A DNA stretch of 64,000 nt from CAVVZJ01 sp963752755. Lineage in GTDB: Bacteria > Planctomycetota > Planctomycetia > Isosphaerales > Isosphaeraceae. Position numbers and translations under genes: made by a program. The DNA is taken from positions 186,001 through 250,000 of the forward strand of contig CAVVZJ010000003.1 of assembly GCA_963752755.1 (NCBI GenBank), given 5' to 3'. Positions 27,329 to 34,635 of the stretch are shown here, in pieces. The notes below the pieces were generated by a model. It was not told where the DNA came from. It worked only from the letters and a program-made list of their open reading frames with translations, and searched no databases. Each line of letters starts with the position of its first letter. Within the stretch, counting starts at the first letter, position 1.

Positions 27329-29629
27329 ATGGACGACTACGCAGACAAGGTGCTCGGCCTGGTGGCCCGGCCCGATTACGAGCCGATCACCCTCAAGGCG
27401 ATCGCCCGTCGCCTCGGCATCGAGCACCCGGAATATGCCGAGCTGCGGCGGACGGTCAAGGCCCTCGTACGCGAGGGCCGGCTCGACGTCGGCAAGGACA
27501 AGACCCTGCGCCTGCCGAGCGCGGTGACCGGCAAGTCCACGGTCGTCGGCACCTTCCGACGCACGTCGAAGGGGTTCGGTTTCGTCCGCCCTCAGGGCGC
27601 CCACGGCGATCGCTCGAACGATCTCTACATCTCCGCCGAGTCGGCCGGAGACGCCTCGACGGGCGACGAGGTCGCGGTGAAGATCATCCGGCGCTCGCAC
27701 AAGAAGGGGTTCAACAAGGAAGGGCAGATCGTCCGCATCCTCAGCCGGGCCGCGGGCAACTTCGTCGGCACCTACTTCGAGGATGCCGGCGACGGCTTCG
27801 TGAAGGTCGATGGCACGACCTTCCACGACCCGATCTCCGTCGGCGACCCGGGGGCCAAGGGAGCCAGGCCGGGCGACAAGGTCGCCATCGAGATGGTCCG
27901 TTTCCCCACGCCGCTGCGCCGGGGCGAAGCCGTGCTTACCGAGGTCCTTGGGCCCAAGGGACAGCCGGGTGTCGATACCCTGACCGTCATCCGCGCCTTC
28001 AACATCCCCGATCACTTCGACGAGTCGATCCTTCAGGACGCCCGCGAGCAGTCCCGAGACTTCGACGAGAATGCGGTGGGCCACCGCCGAGACCTCCGCG
28101 AGACCTTGACCGTCACCATCGACCCCGCCACCGCCCGCGACTTCGACGACGCCATCAGCCTCGCCCGCGACGACCGCGGCTTCTGGAACCTGGGCGTCCA
28201 CATCGCCGACGTCGCCCACTTCGTCCGCGCTGGCACCTTGCTCGACAAGGAAGCTCGCAAGCGCGGCACGAGCGTCTATCTGCCCGATCGCGTCATCCCG
28301 ATGCTCCCCGAAGTGATCTCGAACAGCCTGGCCAGCTTGCAGGAGAACAAGACTCGTTACACGATGAGCGTCCTCATGCAGTTCGACGCCGAAGGGCGCC
28401 GGACTGACGTCGAGTTTGCTCGTTCGGCGATCCGAGTGGACAGACGGTTCAGCTACGAGCAGGCGTTTGACGTCATGAAGCATCCCGATGCACATCAAGT
28501 CGAGGGGATCACGACGGAAGTGCGTGACTTGCTCGTCGAGATGCTCGAACTGGCCATGATCCTTCGGCGTCGTCGATTCGAGCGGGGGGCCCTGGAACTG
28601 GTGATGCCCGAGGTGGAGGTGGAGCTGGGTGAGAAGGGGGAGGTCGTCGGGGCTCACCTGGCTGCCGACGATGAGAGTCACCAGGTCATCGAGGAATTCA
28701 TGCTGGCGGCGAACGAGGCAGTGGCGGAGTTCCTGACGGCCCGCAAGGTCGGCTTCCTCCGGCGCGCCCACGCCGACCCCGAGCCCGCCAAGCTCCGCCA
28801 GTTCGCCGACTTCGCGCGGAGCCTCGGCTACCCGATCGAGGATTTCCGGAGCCGCTTCGAGCTTCAGCGGGTGCTCAAGGAGTCGGACGACAAGCCCGAA
28901 CGCTACGCGATCCATTATGGCCTTCTTCGGAGTCTCAAGCAGGCAACCTACACCCCCGAGCACGAGGGCCACTACGCCCTCGCCAGCCTGGATTACTGCC
29001 ACTTCACCTCACCGATCCGCCGCTATCCCGACCTCCAGGTCCACCGCCAGGTCACCGCGATCCTGGCCGGCAAAAAGCCGAAATCCGACCCCGACGAGCT
29101 GGCCGTGCTGGGAGAACACTGCACCCGAACCGAGAAGCGGGCTGAGGTCGCCGAACGGGAGCTGATCAAAATCAAGCTCCTGACTCACCTGGAAGGTCGG
29201 ATCGGCGAGAGCTTCCACGCATTGATCATCGGCGTCGAGGACTATGGTCTGTTTTGCCAATTCGTCGAGCTACCGATCGACGGCCTGCTGCACGTGACCA
29301 GCCTGGCCGACGACTTCTACTACCTGGAGGAAGGCACTCACACGCTCGTCGGTCGTCAGTCCGGTCGGCGCTACCGGCTGGGCGACCGACTGGAAGTTGT
29401 CGTGGCGCGGGTCGATGTGGACCGCCGGGAGCTGGACCTGATCCCGCTCGACCACCCCGAGGCGCACCTGCCGCCGTCGAAGACTCGCCCACGCGGCCGT
29501 TCGCGGCGACCCAGCGTTCCAAACTTCCGGCTCACCGCTCCGTCGGAGCGGGAAGGATCGCAGGTGCGGGGCAAGAAGGGCCAGCGGAAGGACAAGGGTA
29601 AGAAAAAGGGGAAGGGGAAGCGACGCTGA
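27329..29629 (+). CDS. rnr: Ribonuclease R
   Basis: From MDDYADKVLGLVARPDYEP (ATG 27329, preceded by GGGAGA) the 766 residues show an N-terminal winged-helix region and a cold-shock/OB domain (STVVGTFRRTSKGFGFVRPQ). The RNB catalytic domain has TIDPATARDFDDAISLA (the metal-binding aspartates) and FTSPIRRYPDLQVHR. An S1 domain follows near 640-720 (VEDYGLFCQFVELPIDGLLH). The tail is very basic (KKGQRKDKGKKKGKGKRR). RNase R degrades structured RNA processively from the 3' end. It is divergent from the MMPL gene. Confidence 0.95.
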   Translation: MDDYADKVLGLVARPDYEPITLKAIARRLGIEHPEYAELRRTVKALVREGRLDVGKDKTLRLPSAVTGKSTVVGTFRRTSKGFGFVRPQGAHGDRSNDLYISAESAGDASTGDEVAVKIIRRSHKKGFNKEGQIVRILSRAAGNFVGTYFEDAGDGFVKVDGTTFHDPISVGDPGAKGARPGDKVAIEMVRFPTPLRRGEAVLTEVLGPKGQPGVDTLTVIRAFNIPDHFDESILQDAREQSRDFDENAVGHRRDLRETLTVTIDPATARDFDDAISLARDDRGFWNLGVHIADVAHFVRAGTLLDKEARKRGTSVYLPDRVIPMLPEVISNSLASLQENKTRYTMSVLMQFDAEGRRTDVEFARSAIRVDRRFSYEQAFDVMKHPDAHQVEGITTEVRDLLVEMLELAMILRRRRFERGALELVMPEVEVELGEKGEVVGAHLAADDESHQVIEEFMLAANEAVAEFLTARKVGFLRRAHADPEPAKLRQFADFARSLGYPIEDFRSRFELQRVLKESDDKPERYAIHYGLLRSLKQATYTPEHEGHYALASLDYCHFTSPIRRYPDLQVHRQVTAILAGKKPKSDPDELAVLGEHCTRTEKRAEVAERELIKIKLLTHLEGRIGESFHALIIGVEDYGLFCQFVELPIDGLLHVTSLADDFYYLEEGTHTLVGRQSGRRYRLGDRLEVVVARVDVDRRELDLIPLDHPEAHLPPSKTRPRGRSRRPSVPNFRLTAPSEREGSQVRGKKGQRKDKGKKKGKGKRR

Positions 29630-29637
29630 TCCCGTTT

Positions 29638-29976
29638 TCAGGCGGGCCACACTTGCGATTGCGGCGTCCTTTCGACGGGATTGTCGCCGACCACTCCGAT
29701 GCAGGGCTTGTGGGCCGCAGGCTGTAGCGTCTGGACGGGTAAAAAGGCGATCAGAATTCCGGCTTGCTCCGCCAGATACGCCACATAATGCCACGCTCCA
29801 CAGTCCTGGCAAATCCCGAGCAATTCGTCGGGTTGTTGCGATGAGGGCTGGCAGAAGTCCAGCGATGCCTGGCACTGGTGGCAGCAGAGTCCGAGGCCCG
29901 CGTCAGCGAGATCCTCCCCTGTTTTTGGGCCGATCTCGCACGAGTGGATCAGTGACCGTGGCACGTCGCTGAGCAT
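29638..29976 (-). CDS. Small zinc-ribbon protein
   Basis: ATG 29976 has GAGGAG seven bases upstream, which decides the start over longer frames. The 112 residues contain CCHQCQ and CQDCGAWH, two CxxC pairs about 30 residues apart that would bind one zinc ion. A hydrophobic stretch (YVAYLAEQAGILIAFLPVQ) follows. I do not recognise a named family. Its stop is only eight bases from the rnr stop, so the two converge. A TTGACG/TGTATT pair near 30068-30097 on the same strand could be its promoter. Confidence 0.6.
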   Translation of the reverse strand: MLSDVPRSLIHSCEIGPKTGEDLADAGLGLCCHQCQASLDFCQPSSQQPDELLGICQDCGAWHYVAYLAEQAGILIAFLPVQTLQPAAHKPCIGVVGDNPVERTPQSQVWPA

Positions 29977-30067
29977 GTGGAGACTCCTCAACATCGAGGA
30001 ATTCTTTGAAGAATGTCGGCCTGGTAGGGGGTGATCCAGGCCATCGAGGTGGATCGAACTCAAGCCT

Positions 30068-30097
30068 AATACACCATGCTGAGAAGGTTCCCGTCAA
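30068..30097 (-). promoter_or_regulatory. Possible promoter of the zinc-ribbon gene
   Basis: On the minus strand, TTGACG is followed after 18 bases by TGTATT with an upstream TGG, about 90 bases before the gene start. The -10 match is only partial. Confidence 0.3.
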
Positions 30098-30398
30098 CAC
30101 CATTTTAAGGAAACGACCCCTCTCAAACTTAGGATTAAGATTCTTTTCAAAAACTTGAGAATCGTTTCGGCAACGGCCTCCGACGATCGGGACGTGAACT
30201 CTGGGGAGGCCTCTCCGACTGCCGAGCGGGAGCCGCTTTCTTTGACTGATTTTTGGCGAGCGGGTACATTGCAGGAACGCCCAGGCGACGCGATGACGAC
30301 GCAGCCGGGACGTCGAAAGGATGGTCAGGGGACGCTCCGAGCCACGGTGGACGCCATCTTTCAGGTTGTTTTCCAAAAAGAATTTAGGGCGGAGAACT

Positions 30399-30515
30399 AC
30401 CTATTTTGAAGTTCGTTCGGCGTCGGAACGCATCGCGCGTCTCAGGCGATCCAGGGGTGACAGAGGTTCTGGAGAGTCAGCGGACCGTCGGGAAGCCAGT
30501 GTCAATTATAGCACA
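30399..30515. repeat. Dispersed element, copy B
   Basis: The block ACCTATTTTGAAGTTCG and following bases (30399-30422) and TGTCAATTATAGCACA (30500-30515) repeat copy A at 3192-3309 with almost the same spacing. A further weaker match (GTCAGGGGACGCTCCGAGCC, about 30324) lies upstream, as in copy A. A hexamer-rich start of the downstream HEAT gene lies 260 bases away, but copy A has no such gene beyond it. Confidence 0.7.
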
Positions 30516-30775
30516 GAGTTTGAAGTTTTGGCGAGTCATCGAGCTCAGGCGTGGTGAGATTGAACCGAGAGTTGGGGGGAGGCGGCTCGCGATCGACGAT
30601 CCTCCCGGGTGAGACGCCGGAGTGTGGGGATGTGGCAGAATCGGGTGGTTCGGAAGCGAGCGCGGATTGCCCTTCACAAAACGGGGGGCTCGCCGGAGAA
30701 TCTCGGCCCTCCGACCTGGTCGCGTCGCGGGCCGGGGGAAGCCGGATCCTCGGTGACGCGCAAGGAATGGAAGCC

Positions 30776-31957
30776 ATGAAGACGTGGTGGAGCAGGGGCA
30801 CGGTCGCGGCCGTGGCCGCCTGTCTGGTCGCGACGACGTCGCCGGCCAGAGCGCAGGCGGTCAGGTCCGACACCCGGGTCGTGGGCCCGCGGGGCCGGGC
30901 GGTCGAGCGCCACGTCGAGGCCCGTCGCGGTCCCAACGGCATTCGCCGCGAAACCCGGGTGGAGCGGCCGGGCGGTGTCTTCGATCGCCAGGTTCAGGTG
31001 CAGCGCCAGCCGGGGGCCATCGAGCGCGATGTGCGGATCCAGGGTCCGGGGGGGGCGACCTTCGAGCGGGATGTGCGCGTGGAGCGTGGACCGGGCCAAG
31101 CCGGTCGTGAGATCCAGATCCAGCGACCGGGGGGGGCGACGTTTGACCGGAAGGTTGAGGTGCGTCGCGGGCCGGGCTATGGCGGTCGTGAGGTCGAGAT
31201 CCGGCGGCCGGGCGGAGCGATGTTCGGCCGGCGCGTCGAAGTGGAGCGGCTGGCCGGCGGCTACATCCCCGCGCCACCAAGGGGATTCCGGCGGCCGGTG
31301 ATCGTGGAGCGCGACGTATTTGTCCGACCGGCCCCGATGGTGGCCGTCGGAGCCCCGTTCTTCAGCTTCTTCCTGGGGAACCCGGTGCCGCCGCCACCGC
31401 CGGTGATCGTGCAGGAGCCCCCGGTTTACGTGCAGCCGCCGCCGACGGTCATCGTCCAGCAGCCGCAGCCTTACCAGCCGCCGCCTCCTCCCCAGACAAT
31501 CGTGGTGGACCCCGTCGGCGAACAGATCGCCCGACTTTCCAGCGATCATGACGACAGCCGCGAGGACGCCTCCCGGATCCTCGGCCGACTCGGCGACCCC
31601 CGCGCGATTCCGGCCCTGGTCGATCGCCTCAAATTCGACGAGGACTCTGACGTCCGCCAGGCCGCCGCCTGGGCGCTCGGTGCGATCGGCGATCCCCAGG
31701 CCGCGACGTACGTTTATCGATCGTCCGTCTACGACAAGAAGCAGAAGGTCCGCCAGACCGCTGCGATCGCCTACCGCCAGCTTTCCGCGGTGCCTCAGGC
31801 GGCGCCCGTGGCCGCCCGGGTGGCCTCGCCAGCATCGACGTCGATCGAACCCCAGCCGCTCGACCCACCCGAGATCGTTCCTCCCGATCCCCAGCCGGCC
31901 GGCGCGGGCCTCCCGCCGGCGCTCGCGCTGCCCGGATTCGAAGAGAATCATCCGTAG
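30776..31957 (+). CDS. Secreted HEAT-repeat protein with tandem Arg/Gly-rich repeats
   Basis: From MKTWWSRGTVAAVAACLVAT the 393 residues start with a signal peptide ending near SPARAQA. About eight imperfect repeats follow (res 30-165), each like RRGPGYGGREVEIRRPGGA with alternating charged and glycine residues. A segment with VGAPFFSFFLGN and a proline-rich stretch (PPPPPVIVQEPPVYVQPPP) come next. The C-terminal third has HEAT-like repeats (RILGRLGDPRAIPALVDRL, QAAAWALGAIGDPQ). An ATG nine bases earlier is also possible. It probably acts outside the cytoplasm as a scaffold; that is inference from the layout. Confidence 0.65.
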   Translation: MKTWWSRGTVAAVAACLVATTSPARAQAVRSDTRVVGPRGRAVERHVEARRGPNGIRRETRVERPGGVFDRQVQVQRQPGAIERDVRIQGPGGATFERDVRVERGPGQAGREIQIQRPGGATFDRKVEVRRGPGYGGREVEIRRPGGAMFGRRVEVERLAGGYIPAPPRGFRRPVIVERDVFVRPAPMVAVGAPFFSFFLGNPVPPPPPVIVQEPPVYVQPPPTVIVQQPQPYQPPPPPQTIVVDPVGEQIARLSSDHDDSREDASRILGRLGDPRAIPALVDRLKFDEDSDVRQAAAWALGAIGDPQAATYVYRSSVYDKKQKVRQTAAIAYRQLSAVPQAAPVAARVASPASTSIEPQPLDPPEIVPPDPQPAGAGLPPALALPGFEENHP

Positions 31958-32021
31958 CGGAACCGGCCTGGGCGATCCTTGACCGACGGGGGAGATTCCC
32001 GACAGCCCTGCCGGTAGGCTC

Positions 32022-32037
32022 CGTTTCACGGGGAACG
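32022..32037. other. parS-like site (weak)
   Basis: CGTTTCACGGGGAACG matches the parS consensus at 12 of 16 positions in an intergenic region, 14 kb from parB. Confidence 0.3.
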
Positions 32038-32251
32038 CCGCACCAAGCGGATCGGAACGGCGAGGCGATTGCCTGGCCGGCTCTGGTCCGCTAAGCTTTT
32101 GCGCTGTCGGGATCAGGGAGGGACACTCCCGTCTTGAGGGGGTGCGTCGAAGCGCTTCGCAGAGGTGATGCCATCGCCCCCGAAGGCTGGCGCGGTCTCC
32201 GATCGCGACCTCGACGGACCCATCGCCTGACCCGACGCGGACGCCCGCCCG

Positions 32252-33205
32252 ATGCTTTCGACCACCGCTCCTCGGCTCCTGCTCGTGACCCTTGCCCTCG
32301 CCCTCGCCGAGGACCCCGGCCGCCCTCCCCGCGATGATGCCGAGCTGAAGTCGTGGCTCCAGAACATGGTCTGGTATCACCACTTCGCCCCCGACGAGAT
32401 CCGGGCCGCCACGGGCCTGAGTCGCGAGGCGATCGACGACGCGCTCGAGCGCTTCGCCATCCGGCCCGAGACGAAACCCGAGCGGCCCGACGACGCGCCG
32501 TTGCTCCTGTTGCCCTATCCCGGCGGACGTCATCCCCGGATCGGCTTCCTCGAAGGCGCGGTCGATCCACAGCGGGATACGAAGTTCAGTGTCTTCACGC
32601 CCTGGGACGACTCCAGCTACGTCGTCGTCGACCTGCCCGAAGCGATCTGGTCGAACCTGGGCCTGACCTACCTCGCCCACACTCATGTTCCGACGATCTG
32701 GTCGAAGCAGGGGATCGAGCTCAAGCCGATCGAGTGGACTGTTCGACCCGATGGCTCTCTCGAATACCAGCGGACCTTGCCCAACGGCATCGGCTTCGGA
32801 GCCGAGGCGACACCGGGCCGCGACGCGGTCCGGATGTCCATGTGGCTCCGGAACGGGACCGACAAGCCGCTCAGCGACCTCCGCGTTCAGAACTGCGTAA
32901 TGCTCAAGGGGGCCAGGGGCTTCACCGCCCAGACGAATGACAACAAGGTCTTCCGCCCGCCCTATGTCGCCTGCCGCTCGGAGGACGGCCGTCGCTGGAT
33001 CATTACCGGCTGGGAACCGATCCACCGCGCCTGGGGGAATGCTCCCGTGCCCTGCCTCCACGCCGATCCCCGGTTCCCCGACTGCCCACCCGGCGCCACC
33101 CGTCGCCTGCGGGGCTGGCTCTCCTTTTACGAGGGGGACGACATCGACGGCGAGTTAAAGCGGATTGATGCCACGGGTTGGCGTCAAGAGGAGCGAGATC
33201 CGTAG
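32252..33205 (+). CDS. Secreted planctomycete protein of unknown function
   Basis: The 317 residues begin MLSTTAPRLLLVTLALALAED, a signal peptide. A short helical segment (RDDAELKSWLQNMVWYHHF, then IRAATGLSREAIDDALERF) resembles a small helix-turn-helix-like fold. A larger beta-rich domain follows (RIGFLEGAVDPQRDTKFSVF, SMWLRNGTDKPLSDLRVQNC, GFTAQTNDNKVF). I do not recognise a named family or a catalytic motif, although WHY-type beta-sandwich phrasing is suggestive. It lies 77 bases before the converging end of the DUF1552 gene. Confidence 0.6.
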   Translation: MLSTTAPRLLLVTLALALAEDPGRPPRDDAELKSWLQNMVWYHHFAPDEIRAATGLSREAIDDALERFAIRPETKPERPDDAPLLLLPYPGGRHPRIGFLEGAVDPQRDTKFSVFTPWDDSSYVVVDLPEAIWSNLGLTYLAHTHVPTIWSKQGIELKPIEWTVRPDGSLEYQRTLPNGIGFGAEATPGRDAVRMSMWLRNGTDKPLSDLRVQNCVMLKGARGFTAQTNDNKVFRPPYVACRSEDGRRWIITGWEPIHRAWGNAPVPCLHADPRFPDCPPGATRRLRGWLSFYEGDDIDGELKRIDATGWRQEERDP

Positions 33206-33282
33206 CACGGACGACGACCGATGGTTCCGGGTCGAACTTCCAAACATCGACCCGGGACCATCGGTCGTCGGATTCGCTCTAC

Positions 33283-34635
33283 TCAGCTTTCCAGCCCCTC
33301 CAGCCGACCCTTGCTGTCACCGAGGGCTTCCACGGAGCAGCCGGCGCGGTCGAGGAGGGAGAGGTAGAGGTTGTTCAGGGGGGTGCCGCGGGGATATCGG
33401 GCGTGCCGGCCGGGCTTGATGGTGCCGTGGCCGTGGCCCACGAGCAGGACGGGCAGGTCGTCATGGTTGTGGCGGTTGCCGTCGCCGATGCCGGAGCCGT
33501 AGACGAGCATGGAGTGGTCGAGGACGTTCCCCTCACCCTCAGGGATCGCCTTGAGAAGGCCGATCAGGCGGGCGAACTGCTCGATGTGGAAGAGGTTGAT
33601 CCGGGCGATCTTGGAGAGCTTCTCCTTGTTGCCGCCGTGGTGGGAAAGCTCGTGGTGCCCTTCGGGAACGTCGAGGAAGCGGTAGCTGCGGTTGCTACCT
33701 TCGTTGGCGAAGACGAAGGTGGCGATCCGGGTCACGTCGGCCTGGAAGGAGAGGGCGATCAGGTCCATCATCAGAGCGACGTGCTCGGGGTAGTCCTTCG
33801 GGACGCCGGTAGGCCGCTCGGCGCCGTCGGGGACGTCCACCGGCTCGCTCGCCTTGGCGATCCGGCGCTCGATCTCGCGGACGCTGGTGAGGTACTCGTC
33901 CAGTTTGCGGCGGTCGTGGGTGCCGAGGCGGTCGTGGAGGCGGCGGGCGTCGTCGGCGACGAAGTCGAGGATGCTGGAGCGGTACTCGTCGCGGAGGCCG
34001 CGGGTGGTGGACATCTCACCGGACTGGCCGTTGCCGAAGAGGCGATCGAAGGCGAGGCGGGGATTGATCTCCTTGGCGACGGGCGTGGTGGCGCTGCTCC
34101 AGCTGATGTTGGAGGAGTAGGCACAGCTATAGCCCGAGTCGCAGTTGCCGGCCTGCGCACTGGGGTCGATGCCGAGTTCGAGGGAGGGCAGGCGGGTGAG
34201 GTGGCCGAGCTTCTGGGCGGCGAGCTGATCGACGGAGACGCCGGCCTTGATGTTGGCGCCGTCGGTCTTGCGGGGGTGGGTGCCGGTGAGGAAGCAGGCC
34301 AGGGCGCGGGCGTGGTCGCCAGGGCCGTCGCCGTGGGCGAAGGCGTTGTCCTGGGTCAAGCCGGTCAGGACGAGCAGGTCATCCTTGAACGATTCGAGCG
34401 GCTTGAGGGAGTCGGGCAACTCGAAGTCGGCGCCGACCTTCTCAGGGGTCCAGCTCTCCATGCGGACGCCGTTGGGCACGTAGAAGAACGCCATTCGCTT
34501 CGGCATGGCCTTCTCGACGGTGCCCGCCCTCGCCAGCGGGCGGAAGGGGTGCATGGCGTCGAGCCAGGGCAGGGCGAGGGACGTGCCCAGGCCACGGAGG
34601 ACGGTCCGGCGGTTGATTCGGTGCGACGTGCTCAT
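33283..34635 (-). CDS. DUF1552 secreted protein (Tat signal)
   Basis: The 450 residues start MSTSHRINRRTVLRGLGTS, a twin-arginine signal (RRTVLRGLG). The rest has the usual planctomycete DUF1552 sequence: PKRMAFFYVPNGVRMESWTP, AHGDGPGDHARALACFLTG and LVYGSGIGDGNRHNHDDLPV. These proteins are annotated as sulfatase-like or unknown, and are nearly always paired with DUF1592 cytochrome proteins. Here the start overlaps the DUF1592 stop by four bases (ATGA), so translation is coupled. Enzymatic activity is unproven. It would act in the periplasm after folded export. Confidence 0.9.
   Translation of the reverse strand: MSTSHRINRRTVLRGLGTSLALPWLDAMHPFRPLARAGTVEKAMPKRMAFFYVPNGVRMESWTPEKVGADFELPDSLKPLESFKDDLLVLTGLTQDNAFAHGDGPGDHARALACFLTGTHPRKTDGANIKAGVSVDQLAAQKLGHLTRLPSLELGIDPSAQAGNCDSGYSCAYSSNISWSSATTPVAKEINPRLAFDRLFGNGQSGEMSTTRGLRDEYRSSILDFVADDARRLHDRLGTHDRRKLDEYLTSVREIERRIAKASEPVDVPDGAERPTGVPKDYPEHVALMMDLIALSFQADVTRIATFVFANEGSNRSYRFLDVPEGHHELSHHGGNKEKLSKIARINLFHIEQFARLIGLLKAIPEGEGNVLDHSMLVYGSGIGDGNRHNHDDLPVLLVGHGHGTIKPGRHARYPRGTPLNNLYLSLLDRAGCSVEALGDSKGRLEGLES

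Larger units (their letters stand above)
29977..30775. other. Long intergenic region with copy B of the dispersed element
   Basis: About 800 bases without a supported gene separate the zinc-ribbon gene from the HEAT-repeat gene. The region is more AT-rich than its neighbours near 30100-30170 and 30360-30410. It contains the dispersed element at 30399-30515. Short frames across it do not show family features and differ in phase from those at copy A. Confidence 0.5.

Noticed and set aside
27167..29002. Long open frame opposite RNase R
   Set aside because: It is fully antisense to a complete RNase R gene. High GC favours such shadow frames, and it shows no family features.
30674..33061. Very long open frame antisense to the HEAT-repeat and secreted-protein genes
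   Set aside because: It spans two genes and their spacer, with composition dominated by Arg, Gly and Asp and no recognisable domain.
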